A stretch of DNA of 64,000 nucleotides, taken from Candidatus Bathyarchaeota archaeon A05DMB-5. GTDB lineage: Archaea > Thermoproteota > Bathyarchaeia > Bathyarchaeales > Bathycorpusculaceae. The stretch's first letter is position 1. Each line of letters starts with the position of its first letter. Shown piece after piece: positions 25,353 through 34,808 of the stretch. Under the pieces are notes generated by a model, which had not been told where the DNA came from, did no database searches, and saw only the letters and a list, made by a program, of their open reading frames with translations. The stretch covers positions 51,532 through 115,531 of the forward strand of contig JABFQP010000006.1 of assembly GCA_019685655.1 (NCBI GenBank), in the 5' to 3' direction. Both the position numbers and the translations under genes were made by a program.

Positions 25353-27797
25353 ATGGCTGAAAAGAAGGTTGAGTTTGAGGAGCCGCGAATTGGCGTTTTC
25401 ATTTGTCACTGTGGTTTAAACATAGCTGGCGTAATAGACATAAAAGAACTCGTTGAATATGCTAAGACGTTGCCAAACGTTGTTTACGTTAAAGACAACC
25501 GCTACACATGCGCAGACCCTGGACAAGAGGAGATTAGGAAGGGAATTAGGGAGCATAAGCTGAATCGTGTTGTTGTTGCGGCTTGTTCTCCGCGTATGCA
25601 TGAGCCTACTTTTCGTAGAACGGTTTCTGATGTTGGTTTGAACCCATTTTTGTTTGAGATGGCGAATATTCGTGAATTTTCGTCTTGGTGTCATCCGAGC
25701 ACGCCGAAGGAGGCTACGGAGAAGGCTAAAGATTTGATAAGGATGGCTGTTGCGAAGGCAAGATTGCTGTATCCGCTTCAGACGATTGAGGTTCCTGTTA
25801 CGAATAAGGCTTTGGTTATTGGCGGCGGCATTTCTGGGATGAATGCTGCTTTGGATTTGGCTGAGATGGGTTTTAAGGTATACTTGCTTGAGAAGGGCGA
25901 GAGCATTGGTGGTCACATGGCGCAGTTGGATAAGACGTTTCCGACGCTTGACTGTTCTATTTGTATTGAAGGTCCGAAGATGGTTGATGTTGGAAGGCAT
26001 CCGAATATTGAGATAATTGCTTTTGCTGACTTGTTAAGTGTTAGTGGTTACATTGGCAATTTCAAGGTTAAGATAAGGAAGAATCCGCGTTATGTGATTG
26101 CTGCTAACTGCACGGGCTGTGGCGAATGTAAGGAGGCTTGTCCGATTGAGTATCCTAACGAGTGGGACATGAATTTAGGTGTTAGAAAAGCAATTTCTGT
26201 GCCCTTTGACCAAGCAGTTCCGCTTGTTTACACGATTAATAAGGATTATTGTATTGAGTGTTACAAGTGTGTTGATGCTTGTGGAGCGCGGCAGGCGATA
26301 AATTTTGAGCAGAAACCCGAAGAAATTGAGTTGGAGGTTGGGGCGATTGTTGTTGCGACTGGTTATGATATTTATTTGCCTTATGATATGCCGCTTTATG
26401 GTTATGGCAAGTATCCTAACGTGATTACTTCGCTTGAGTTTGAGAGGCTTATTCTTGCTGCTGGTCCTACGGGTGGAAAGGTTGTTCGGGCTTCGGATGG
26501 GCAGAAACCGCATAGTGTGGCGTTTATTCAGTGTGTTGGTTCGCGGGATAAGAACAAGTATCCGTATTGTTCTAACTTTTGTTGTATGTATACTTTGAAG
26601 CATGTTGTTCAGCTTAAGGAGAAGTATAAGCAAGATGTGGAGGTTTACGTTTTTTACATGGATATGCGTAGCAACTTTAAGGGTTATGAGGAGTTTTATG
26701 ACCGTGCACGTGAGTTGGGCGTGAACTTTATTCGTGGACGAGTAAGCCGTATTTTGGAAGTTCCTGAGACGAAGAATTTGCTGATTCATGCTGAGGACAT
26801 GACGCTTGGTGAGCCTATTGAAGTTGAAGCGGAAATGGTTGTTTTGGCAACTGCGGCTATTCCGAAGAAGGGCACGGATGAGATTGCGCGGATTTTGAAT
26901 TTGACTCGTGGAGCTGATGGCTTTTTCATGGAAAGTCATCCTAAGCTTAAGCCTATTGATGCGCCTACTGATGGGATTTTTTTGGCTGGTGCTTGTCAAG
27001 GACTTAAGGATATTCCCTACAGCGTTTCACAAGGCAGCGGTGCGGCTTCGCGTGCTGCGACTGTGCTTTCTAAGCCTAAGTGGAAGATTGAGCCGATAGT
27101 TTCTGTTGTTGACCCGAGTAGGTGTAGGAATGTTAATACTAAGTGTGGGATTTGTGCTGAGCGTTGTCCGTATGGTTCGATAAAGGTTGAGGAGAAGAAG
27201 CCAGCGGAAGTTATAACTGCCATGTGTCACGGTTGTGGAACGTGTGTTGCTGAGTGTCCTGCTGACGCGATTACGCAGATGCATTTTACTGATGCGCAGA
27301 TTTTGGCTCAGATTAGGGCTGCTTTGGAGAGGGAGCCTGAAGATAAGATTTTGGCTATTTTATGCAACTGGTGTAGTTATGCGGGTGCGGATTTGGCTGG
27401 CACGAGCAGGTTTGAGTATCCGCCTGTGATTAGACCTATTCGTGTTATGTGTTCTGGCAGGGTTGACCGTGATTTTGTTTTGGAGGCGTTTAGGCTTGGT
27501 GCTGGTATGGTTTTGATTGGTGCTTGTCACTTGCCTTATGATTGTCACTATATTAGTGGGAATTGGAAGATGAAGGCTAGGATGGATGCTTTGGCGCCTA
27601 TGTTGCAGAAGCTTGGCTTAAGCCCTGAAAGGTTCCGTGTGGAGTATGTTTCTGCTGCTGAGGGTGTGAAATTTGCTGAGGTTGTTCGTGAGATGGCTGC
27701 GCAGATGCAGGCTTTGGGTAGGGAGAAGATTAAAGTGGAGAATGCGAAGTTGCGTCCTGTTTTGGAGAACATGTTGAAGAGGAAAGAGAAGAAATAG
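25353..27797 (+). CDS. hdrA: HdrA-MvhD fusion, electron-bifurcating heterodisulfide reductase-type subunit
   Basis: An 814-residue protein. HdrA part: N-terminal cysteine region (FICHCG, then CSPRMHEPTFRR), FAD-binding ALVIGGGISGMNAALDLAE around residue 150, an inserted pair of cluster motifs (CTGCGECKEACP and CIECYKCVDAC), then two more (CGICAERCP, CHGCGTCVAECP). The last 150 residues form an MvhD domain with cysteines in LCNWCSYAG, VMCSGRVD and GACHLPYDCHY. HdrA bifurcates electrons by flavin; MvhD links it to a hydrogenase or formate dehydrogenase. Start ATG 25353. Codon choice is richer in T- and G-ending codons than in most neighbours. Confidence 0.93.
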   Translation: MAEKKVEFEEPRIGVFICHCGLNIAGVIDIKELVEYAKTLPNVVYVKDNRYTCADPGQEEIRKGIREHKLNRVVVAACSPRMHEPTFRRTVSDVGLNPFLFEMANIREFSSWCHPSTPKEATEKAKDLIRMAVAKARLLYPLQTIEVPVTNKALVIGGGISGMNAALDLAEMGFKVYLLEKGESIGGHMAQLDKTFPTLDCSICIEGPKMVDVGRHPNIEIIAFADLLSVSGYIGNFKVKIRKNPRYVIAANCTGCGECKEACPIEYPNEWDMNLGVRKAISVPFDQAVPLVYTINKDYCIECYKCVDACGARQAINFEQKPEEIELEVGAIVVATGYDIYLPYDMPLYGYGKYPNVITSLEFERLILAAGPTGGKVVRASDGQKPHSVAFIQCVGSRDKNKYPYCSNFCCMYTLKHVVQLKEKYKQDVEVYVFYMDMRSNFKGYEEFYDRARELGVNFIRGRVSRILEVPETKNLLIHAEDMTLGEPIEVEAEMVVLATAAIPKKGTDEIARILNLTRGADGFFMESHPKLKPIDAPTDGIFLAGACQGLKDIPYSVSQGSGAASRAATVLSKPKWKIEPIVSVVDPSRCRNVNTKCGICAERCPYGSIKVEEKKPAEVITAMCHGCGTCVAECPADAITQMHFTDAQILAQIRAALEREPEDKILAILCNWCSYAGADLAGTSRFEYPPVIRPIRVMCSGRVDRDFVLEAFRLGAGMVLIGACHLPYDCHYISGNWKMKARMDALAPMLQKLGLSPERFRVEYVSAAEGVKFAEVVREMAAQMQALGREKIKVENAKLRPVLENMLKRKEKK

Positions 27798-27833
27798 GTG
27801 TGTGGAGAGGCTAGACCCCCCTTATTTATAGGT

Positions 27834-29093
27834 TCAACTTGTGGTTAGGTGTTTTTTCGCTAAGTAGACAACTACGCCTACGCCTAGTCCTGCTGCGCCT
27901 ATTATCCACGCTTCAAGTGGGATGAAAATCATTAAGGCTAGGCATGTGATTGTGCCTAGAACAGGAATACATCTTGGGCACAGTCTTTTCTGCGTTTTCA
28001 ATTTTAGTGCGGACACGTTTGCTAGTGTGTAGTAGAAGAGTAGTGCGAAGGTGCTTATGGCTACGACTCTGCTGAGGTTGATAAACAAAGCGAGTAGCGT
28101 CATTGCGGCGCCGATTATCCAGATTGAATAGTATGGCGTGTTAAATTTTGAGTGGAGTTTGCTTAGGGCTTGTGGGAGGTCTTTTCTTCTGCCCATTGCG
28201 TATGCCATGCGCGACACGCCTAAGATTGAGGTGAGTAGGACGCTTGCTGTTGCAAGTAATCCGCCGGTTGAAACTGTGTAGACTGCGGTTGTGTTTCCTG
28301 TCATGCCTATAGCGTCTGTTAATGGTGATTTTGAGGCAGAGAGGTTTGGCGCGCCTATGAGTCCGATGGCTACGATGCCGACGAGAATGTAAACGAGTGT
28401 GGAGATTGCCAATGACAATAGTATGGCTTTTGGAACGTTGCGTCTTGCGTCTTTTACTTCTTCTGCGATTACGGCGACGCGTGCGAAGCCTCCGTAGGCG
28501 AAGAAAATGTAGAAAGCGCCAGAGAGCACTCCGAAGTTGAAAGGTGTGAATGGGGCGAAGTTTGCATTGTTTATGTGTGCTACGCCGACTATTACGAAGA
28601 GTGCCAAGATGAGTAGTTTTGCGGCAACTAGAATGTTGTTGATGAGGGCTGATTGGCGTATGCCAAGAAAGTTGAGCACTGTGAAGGCGATGCAGAGAAG
28701 CGCGGCAATCACGTTTGGCGGTAGAGTTGGCGTTATTGCTGTTAGGTAGTATGCGAAGCCTAAGGAGACCGCGGCGCCTGCAAACGTGTTTGATAGTATC
28801 CACATCCAGCCTGTTAGGAAGCCTGCGAAGGGCGAGATTAGCTGGTAAGTGTATTCGTAGATGCTTCCTTCCTTGGGCTGCCAAGCGGTCAATTCGGCGA
28901 AGCTTAACGCAGTGAAGAGAGCGATTACTGCAGCTATAAGCATGGAAACGATTAAGGCTGAACCAGCCAAACCAGCCGCAATACCCGTAACAATAAAAAT
29001 GCCAGCACCTATAATCGCACCAACACTAATCGCAGTAGCATCAAACAAACCCAAAGAAGCTTTAAGTCTGTGTTGAGTTTCCTCTGCACTCAT
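27834..29093 (-). CDS. APC-family amino-acid permease
   Basis: A 419-residue permease of the amino acid-polyamine-organocation superfamily with about 12 helices. The first helix has the substrate-binding signature SVGAIIGAGIFIVTG. The sixth-helix region contains FYIFFAYGGFARVAVIAEEVKD, also typical. Substrate specificity cannot be assigned. ATG 29093 fits the family N terminus (GLFDATAISVG). The gene converges on hdrA with a 36-base gap that includes a short sequence repeated at 208-231. About 180 bases of AT-rich sequence precede the start with nothing obvious. Confidence 0.9.
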   Translation of the reverse strand: MSAEETQHRLKASLGLFDATAISVGAIIGAGIFIVTGIAAGLAGSALIVSMLIAAVIALFTALSFAELTAWQPKEGSIYEYTYQLISPFAGFLTGWMWILSNTFAGAAVSLGFAYYLTAITPTLPPNVIAALLCIAFTVLNFLGIRQSALINNILVAAKLLILALFVIVGVAHINNANFAPFTPFNFGVLSGAFYIFFAYGGFARVAVIAEEVKDARRNVPKAILLSLAISTLVYILVGIVAIGLIGAPNLSASKSPLTDAIGMTGNTTAVYTVSTGGLLATASVLLTSILGVSRMAYAMGRRKDLPQALSKLHSKFNTPYYSIWIIGAAMTLLALFINLSRVVAISTFALLFYYTLANVSALKLKTQKRLCPRCIPVLGTITCLALMIFIPLEAWIIGAAGLGVGVVVYLAKKHLTTS

Positions 29094-29273
29094 ACAAGCA
29101 CCAAGTGTAGCAATTGTTTTTTTAGAAGATGAAAGTTATTAAGACTTAACCTTCGTCTCTTCAAAATTATCATCACACGTCATCTATAACCAAGGCTTAG
29201 CTTTCACCAGAAATGCGGAAAAGTTATAGCTGAATCCAGAAGATTATTGTTGGCTGGTGCTTGGGTGTAAATA

Positions 29274-29747
29274 ATGGTTCATATAAAAGACCTCTTGAAA
29301 TATAATGAGATTGTCAGACGCAAATATTTTGAAAGTTGCATCAAACTTTCTTGGGATGAGTTCACCAAAAATAGGGAAGCAAGTTTCAACTCAATTAGGA
29401 ACATATTTGTGCATACACTGGGTGCGATTGATTATTGGTTGGATTTTCTGCGGAAAGAAAACCTTAGGTCAAAGAAGAAATTCGATGAATACAGGACTTT
29501 CGATGAGGTTAGAGCCTACATGGAACATGTTGAGAAGCGAATGCAAGAATATCTTGATTCACTGTCAGATAAGGGACTCCAAAAAACATATCGAATTGCT
29601 GGCGAAGACCACAAAACGATTAAACTCACTGCTGAAGATATTTTGGTTCATGTTTTTGAAGAAGAAGTCCATCATAGGGGTGAACTGATAGCGCTATTTT
29701 GGCAAATGGGTATTGATCCACCTCCAATGGGATGGAAAGGGCTGTAG
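29274..29747 (+). CDS. DinB-like four-helix metalloprotein
   Basis: A 157-residue helical protein of the DinB/DUF664-like superfamily. The three metal histidines are visible in pattern: one in VHTLGAIDYWLDFL (about residue 47) and two in FEEEVHHRGELIALFW near the C terminus. The family includes thiol-dependent S-transferases and uncharacterised proteins; the activity here is unknown. Start ATG 29274 with GGTG about 9 nt upstream. It stands alone between divergent and convergent genes. Confidence 0.8.
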   Translation: MVHIKDLLKYNEIVRRKYFESCIKLSWDEFTKNREASFNSIRNIFVHTLGAIDYWLDFLRKENLRSKKKFDEYRTFDEVRAYMEHVEKRMQEYLDSLSDKGLQKTYRIAGEDHKTIKLTAEDILVHVFEEEVHHRGELIALFWQMGIDPPPMGWKGL

Positions 29748-29793
29748 AGTGCCAAAAATGCCTAATCGCAATTACCTTCACATTGTTTTGAAA

Positions 29794-32697
29794 TTACTGC
29801 TTTTCTTGTCTATCTTCCCAGTATTCTCTCGTTCGTAAATACTGAATCTTTGCTTTTAGTAGGTCCATGTAGAATTCGTCTTCTTTCATGTGCATCTTTC
29901 CCAGTATCCTAAACGCTGTTTCTGGTCCAACACCTTTAACTTCCAAAGCTACTATCGCTTTCTTGCCATAACTTAGCACTAAATCTGCCGTGCGCCTCGC
30001 ATCCCTCAACTCTTTAAGTTCCTCTTCTGCTAATTCCTTGTCTTCACGTCTTTTCTTCAAAATTTCACGCAAACGCTTCGCATCTTGACTCGGATAAAGC
30101 AACGCCAAAAGTTCCGAACCACATTTTTCGCATGCTGGTTTTTCTGGCAAACTCCTAATCTTCTTCTCGCCCGTCCATTCTCCACACGATATGCAAAGCA
30201 ACTTTGCAGTTCTCGCCTCTATTGCCTTTTTCATCTTGTCAATATTGCTTAGCAAAACCTCTTCTGGAGCCATCAGCTCCGAAATGTCAGAATACATGGC
30301 GAGTATGCGATAGGCTAGTGGTGTGGGCTTTTCAGAACGCCAAACAGTGCTAACTTTCACATTCCCATCCTTAATGTTATGCATTATCTCTTTAACTTTC
30401 GCCACATTCACCTTCTCCAACAACGCCTCACGCAAAGTCTCATCATAAACCGGCGTGTCCTTAAACTGACCAACAAGCTGACCCTGCTGTTCAGGACCCA
30501 TCGTTTTCCCACGAGGCAAAGCTCCAAACCTTTCAGCAACAAACTTCATCTTGTAAGAAAACGGAAACCGCACTTCCAAATAGTCACTAAAAGCCTTATC
30601 CACTTCTTCATCTGACAAACCAAACAATAATGCGGGCATCTTCTCAACGTCCCGCTGCGCCAAACTCCTCGGCATTTCAACAAGTATCCTATATCCATCG
30701 TTCCACCAGCCAACAATCAATTCCTTATCCGAAAGCACTGAGTCGAAAATGCTGCCTAAAGTGCGGTTTACAATTTCGCCGAAACTTGCATGGACTATCA
30801 GATACTTGTCGAAGGCTTCAACAAGAATGTGATTATTCGTTGGTAATGGCGCGCCTTGCTTCAGATGCTCCGCAACCTCTCTAGCAGCATCCAACAAAGC
30901 CGTCTTTTCCACTTTAAGCTTACCAGCAAGCTTCTCCGCTACAGCCTCTGCCTTATCACTTTCTCGCAACGCATCCCTAATCACTTCACGCAGTTTGCCA
31001 GTTTCCTGAGCCAACTCAAAAGGCACAGGCAAAATCTCCCCATCCCAACCAGGAATCGCAGCAAACGGGTCTTCGGCAGGAACAACGTAAACCGTGCCAG
31101 TCTCATCCTCTATCTGCACTATACGCCAAACCTTTCCTCTAACAATAAAATTCAAGCCTACGCGAGCTCTTAGTGCCATGAACTCGTCGCCCAAAGTGCC
31201 AATCTTTCGGTCAGAAATCACGTTTATAATGGGATAGCGTTTCTCGTCTGGAATCATAGACAAATTCTCAAAGTAATAACGCCTACTCTTTCGGGCTCTT
31301 CTCAAAACTTTTCCTTCTCTGTCAAACCTTAATTCGTCAAGGCTGTCTAAAAAGTCTATCACGTCCAAAAGTGTTTCTTCCTTAAGATTGCGATAAGGAT
31401 AAGCCTTGCGCACGGTAGCCAACACCTCTTTCGTTGTCAAAACTCCCTTATCCATAAGCAACCCGACCACTTGATGCGCCAAAACATCCAAAGCGCCTTC
31501 ATGAATCAAAACCGGCTCAACCCTATTCGCATAAGCGTTTCTTACAGCCGCTGTCGATTCCAAAGTGTCGTCTGGAAAAGCCGTGACAATGACGCCTTCA
31601 GAAAGCATGTCAAGTCTATGCCCACTACGCCCAACGCGTTGAATTAGGCTGCTCACTTGCCTCGGCGAAAGATACTGAACAACCAAATCCACATTGCCTA
31701 TGTCTATGCCAAGCTCCAACGTGCTCGTGCAAATAATCGCCTTCAAAACCCCCGCCTTAAAATCATCCTCAATCTGCACGCGCTCTTCCTTCGACAAAGA
31801 ACCATGATGAACCGCAATGTCCGCTCGTCCAAGCTGACCAAACTTGTGACCAAGCATCTCCGCATTTGTCCGACTATTCACAAAAATTAATGTTGACCTG
31901 TGACTATCAACAAGCTCTAACACTCGCCTTATTCTCGCCGCCGCCTCAGGCGAAGTCCGAAGTTTACCAGCCAACTCGTAATCCGCATCAGTCGGCAACG
32001 GACTCTCCACGTTATAACTGTAACCTTTAGGCGGCAACGCCTCAACAATTCGAACCTCTCGACCAGCTCCAGCAATAAACTGCGCAACCTCTTCTGGGTT
32101 TCCAACAGTAGCCGACAAACCAACCCGCTGAAACTCTTCGCCAACAACATCAAAGAGGCGCTCCAAAGCTATTGAAAGCTGAACGCCACGCTTACTCGAC
32201 GCTAACTCATGCACCTCATCAACAACAACATGCCTAACACAACTCAAGTGCTGCCTCATGCGCGCGCCCGGAAGAATCGCCTGCAAAGTCTCCGGCGTAG
32301 TCACAAGCATCTGAGGCGGCGAAATCGCTTGTCTCCTGCGCAGTTTCATTTCTGTGTCGCCATGCCTAACCTCCACCGTTAGGCCTAACCTCTGAACCCA
32401 AAAAGACAAACGCTTCAGCAAATCACGGTTTAAGGCTCTTAAAGGCGTGATGTAAACTATTGATATGCCCCTCTTCTTTTCCTGTTGAATCAGCTTAGAA
32501 AAGATTGGAAGAAGAACCGCTTCAGTTTTGCCGCTTCCAGTAGGTGCAATCAAAAGCACGTTTTCTCCAGCCAGAACATGTGGAATTGCCTTTGCCTGCG
32601 GAAGCGTCGGCTCAGCGAAGCCTAATTCGGCTAAAGCGTCTCGGATAGGCTTGACGAGTGAAAGGAAAACGTTTGAGTTCGCATGGTTACTTTTCAT
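29794..32697 (-). CDS. lhr: Lhr-type ATP-dependent helicase with zinc ribbon and C-terminal HhH
   Basis: A 967-residue superfamily 2 helicase. Walker A APTGSGKTEA is at residues 51-60 and the DEVH box in VVDEVHELASSKRG lies around 160. Motif VI appears as QRVGRSGHR. The Lhr-core region (winged helix and beta domains) fills the middle. Near residue 845 a four-cysteine ribbon occurs (CISCGEW and CEKCGSELL), and the C terminus has a helix-hairpin-helix-like VKGVGPETAFRILGKMH. It probably unwinds DNA or RNA-DNA hybrids in repair. Its glutamine amidotransferase neighbour starts 15 bases upstream. Confidence 0.92.
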   Translation of the reverse strand: MKSNHANSNVFLSLVKPIRDALAELGFAEPTLPQAKAIPHVLAGENVLLIAPTGSGKTEAVLLPIFSKLIQQEKKRGISIVYITPLRALNRDLLKRLSFWVQRLGLTVEVRHGDTEMKLRRRQAISPPQMLVTTPETLQAILPGARMRQHLSCVRHVVVDEVHELASSKRGVQLSIALERLFDVVGEEFQRVGLSATVGNPEEVAQFIAGAGREVRIVEALPPKGYSYNVESPLPTDADYELAGKLRTSPEAAARIRRVLELVDSHRSTLIFVNSRTNAEMLGHKFGQLGRADIAVHHGSLSKEERVQIEDDFKAGVLKAIICTSTLELGIDIGNVDLVVQYLSPRQVSSLIQRVGRSGHRLDMLSEGVIVTAFPDDTLESTAAVRNAYANRVEPVLIHEGALDVLAHQVVGLLMDKGVLTTKEVLATVRKAYPYRNLKEETLLDVIDFLDSLDELRFDREGKVLRRARKSRRYYFENLSMIPDEKRYPIINVISDRKIGTLGDEFMALRARVGLNFIVRGKVWRIVQIEDETGTVYVVPAEDPFAAIPGWDGEILPVPFELAQETGKLREVIRDALRESDKAEAVAEKLAGKLKVEKTALLDAAREVAEHLKQGAPLPTNNHILVEAFDKYLIVHASFGEIVNRTLGSIFDSVLSDKELIVGWWNDGYRILVEMPRSLAQRDVEKMPALLFGLSDEEVDKAFSDYLEVRFPFSYKMKFVAERFGALPRGKTMGPEQQGQLVGQFKDTPVYDETLREALLEKVNVAKVKEIMHNIKDGNVKVSTVWRSEKPTPLAYRILAMYSDISELMAPEEVLLSNIDKMKKAIEARTAKLLCISCGEWTGEKKIRSLPEKPACEKCGSELLALLYPSQDAKRLREILKKRREDKELAEEELKELRDARRTADLVLSYGKKAIVALEVKGVGPETAFRILGKMHMKEDEFYMDLLKAKIQYLRTREYWEDRQEKQ

Positions 32698-32712
32698 TTG
32701 CTCGTGCCAAAA

Positions 32713-33486
32713 CTATATTGTCAAGGAAAGCTTTAAACTTGCATCTTCACGATAAGCAACAGCCACTTTTCTCTCAAATCTTCCTTGCGTTAGCATGTCA
32801 CCGAACACTTCAACCAACAACTCGTTTCGGGAACAGAAAAACACCTCGCCCTGCCCGTTTATCCAAACATGCAGTCCTCTCGTTTTTTCTTTGTGAAGAA
32901 AATGCAAGAATACATGCGTTTTTTCCACATGTAACATGCTCAACGCGCTTGGTCCTTCCAAAGACGAAAAAAGCGCATTCAAGGCGTCATTAACATCAGC
33001 CTTTTCGGTCAACAATTCTTCAAACAAGTGTGGAATCACTTCCGAGTCTATAAGTTCAACTTTTTCAGACTCGAAACTATGCGCTTTAAGAGCCTTTCTA
33101 ATTTCCTTATAATTCGTGACGCTACCATTGTGGGCTGAAATGATGGTCAAATTTGGATTGCACTTTGCAATGTAAGGCTGAGCGGTTTCCCTAAAAGAAG
33201 AGCTTGCCATAAACTGGGGACTCGGCATCCGCACATGCGCGATTAGAACAGACACCTCTTTTACGCCGAAAATTTCAGATAAACGCTTAGCAGGCGAACC
33301 ATTTACGCTTCCAATTTTTTCACAAATAACTTCTCCATTTTCCTTAAGAACGGCAATTCCTGCTCCGTAGCCTCCGACAGGTTTCGGTTCCGATGGGTAT
33401 TGGTGAGTTTCCAGTTTTTCGAGTAGTCTGAACACGTTTTCCGTGGCGATTGGCGTTTTTAGAGCGAAACCGAATATGCCGCACAT
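32713..33486 (-). CDS. Class II glutamine amidotransferase domain protein
   Basis: A 257-residue protein beginning MCGIFGF, so Cys2 becomes the N-terminal nucleophile after Met removal, as in Ntn-type glutaminases (GlmS, PurF). Further expected elements are VLIAHVRMPSP, ISAHNGSVTNYKEIRKAL and a conserved acid in IDSEVIPHLFEEL. There is no synthase domain, so it is a stand-alone amidotransferase that likely passes ammonia to an unknown partner. The lhr gene follows after 15 bases on the same strand. Confidence 0.85.
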   Translation of the reverse strand: MCGIFGFALKTPIATENVFRLLEKLETHQYPSEPKPVGGYGAGIAVLKENGEVICEKIGSVNGSPAKRLSEIFGVKEVSVLIAHVRMPSPQFMASSSFRETAQPYIAKCNPNLTIISAHNGSVTNYKEIRKALKAHSFESEKVELIDSEVIPHLFEELLTEKADVNDALNALFSSLEGPSALSMLHVEKTHVFLHFLHKEKTRGLHVWINGQGEVFFCSRNELLVEVFGDMLTQGRFERKVAVAYREDASLKLSLTI

Positions 33487-33671
33487 TTGCAGTGTCTTCC
33501 GTAAGCGTAAATAACATGAACAATTATTTCAATATGTTGGACGATGAGGTAATCGAGGTACACTGACAAAGCGGATGATTGCTTTTTCCGCTCCTGAGTC
33601 CAAAACTTTTTCGCGTAGAAGAAGTCAACTAAAAATCGCGAAATAAGAGGAGAGAGGGGTAAGAGCGATTT

Positions 33672-33899
33672 TTACTTTTCTGATGGTCCCGTGACGTAAG
33701 CCCATATGCTGACCATGACAAGCGTTAAGCAAGCGCCGGCGAATCCTGAAATTACGTATCTAGCTTTGAGGACTTCTGGCAGCACTGTCATGATTGCTGG
33801 AATCACGTATTCCGCTGTTATGTCAGCGATGACTCCTGCAGCGAATCCGAGGGCGGCTACTATGAGGAAGATTTTCATTCTGTCTTTCAACTTTTTCAC
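33672..33899 (-). CDS. Small two-helix membrane protein
   Basis: A 75-residue protein with a basic N terminus (MKKLKDRMKIFL) and two hydrophobic segments, about residues 9-35 and 48-68. It is not recognised. Its position between the amidotransferase and the Cdv operon (opposite strand to the latter) gives no clear function. The 185 bases between it and the amidotransferase gene show no other ORF. Confidence 0.5.
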   Translation of the reverse strand: MKKLKDRMKIFLIVAALGFAAGVIADITAEYVIPAIMTVLPEVLKARYVISGFAGACLTLVMVSIWAYVTGPSEK

Positions 33900-34036
33900 C
33901 TTTGCCTTACACTTGATTTCTAAGCCTCTTTTTAGTCTAACTTACACATTTTTGTCTATTACGCAGAAATCAGCAACTTTACCTTTTAATTGGAAAATTA
34001 AAGCTCAAAACGCTTTTCGCTTTGACATATAGCTCT

Positions 34037-34048
34037 ACGTATATACGT
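34037..34048 (+). promoter_or_regulatory. Perfect 12-bp palindrome at the presumed Cdv operon promoter
   Basis: ACGTATATACGT is a perfect palindrome whose centre is a TATATA core, 69 bases before the first Cdv start codon. Overlap of a dyad with a TATA-like element is what a repressor operator would look like. That it controls the division genes is inference. Confidence 0.45.
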
Positions 34049-34116
34049 GCATATTTTCACCATGTTAACAATGCATAATATCGTTCTGCGCATCCTTCTT
34101 TTTCGGAGGTATTAAT

Positions 34117-34788
34117 TTGTCAGAAAGATTCGCAAAAAAATGGGAAACTAGAAGAGACGAACAACCATTCACAAACCGCATCAAGGAGGCAGTCAGACCG
34201 CCAGGTCCACTGAAGCCGCGATTGGACTTCGCAGTTAGACGCATTGAATTGCAAGTTCAGAAACTTGACCAAGCAACTGAAAGGTTCAGCCAAAGGGACA
34301 AGGCAATATTCGCAAGAATAGTCGATGCTTACACAAAGCATGACACTGCACGCGCAAACGTCTTCGCAAACGAGCTGGCAGAAATACGCAAAATGGAAAG
34401 ATTAATTATTAACGCAAGACTCGCACTCGAACAAATAGTATTAAGATTACGCACTGTATCAGAACTTGGAGATGTAGTATCAACCCTAGGACCAGCAGTC
34501 GGCGTTTTAAGGTCAGTGAGAGCAGGACTTGTAAGCGTATTTCCAGAAGCAGAAAACGAACTCGGAGAAATTGGCAACCTACTCAGCGGTATAATGATTG
34601 AAGCTGGACAAAGCTCAGGAATGACATTGAACTTTGACGCAGTAAACGAAGACGCACAGAAAATTCTCACAGAAGCCGCCACAGTCGCAGAACAAAGAAT
34701 CAAAGAAAAGTTCCCAGAACTCCCACCAGGAATTCCGGGACTCCCAGCAGCTTCCTTAGGCGAGAAAGCACCAACCGAAACCTCTTAA
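34117..34788 (+). CDS. cdvB: ESCRT-III/CdvB paralogue, first in Cdv operon
   Basis: A 223-residue Snf7/ESCRT-III-like protein. The core (residues about 30-150) has the charged helical hairpin LDQATERFSQRDKAIFARIV and ANVFANELAEIRKMERLI typical of CdvB. A proline-rich segment KFPELPPGIPG near the C terminus fits a MIM2-type Vps4-binding motif. No winged helix is present. The start is TTG at 34117 with GGAGGT 6 nt upstream. It should polymerise at the division site and be remodelled by CdvC. It heads the operon, 20 bases before cdvA. Confidence 0.92.
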   Translation: MSERFAKKWETRRDEQPFTNRIKEAVRPPGPLKPRLDFAVRRIELQVQKLDQATERFSQRDKAIFARIVDAYTKHDTARANVFANELAEIRKMERLIINARLALEQIVLRLRTVSELGDVVSTLGPAVGVLRSVRAGLVSVFPEAENELGEIGNLLSGIMIEAGQSSGMTLNFDAVNEDAQKILTEAATVAEQRIKEKFPELPPGIPGLPAASLGEKAPTETS

Positions 34789-34808
34789 AAATATAGGGGA
34801 GAAAAACC

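Noticed and set aside
26175..26999. 274-codon antisense frame inside hdrA
   Set aside because: Arg/Asn/Ser-rich composition and exact overlap with a strongly conserved gene; it arises from the T- and G-ending codons of hdrA.
24418..27797. Methanogenesis-type Hdr system
   Set aside because: HdrA alone does not show methanogenesis; no mcr, mtr or hdrBC genes are in the window.
28141..28884. 247-codon same-strand shadow frame inside the amino-acid permease gene
   Set aside because: Arg/His/Ser-rich, with no protein-like pattern; the permease is clearly the real product.
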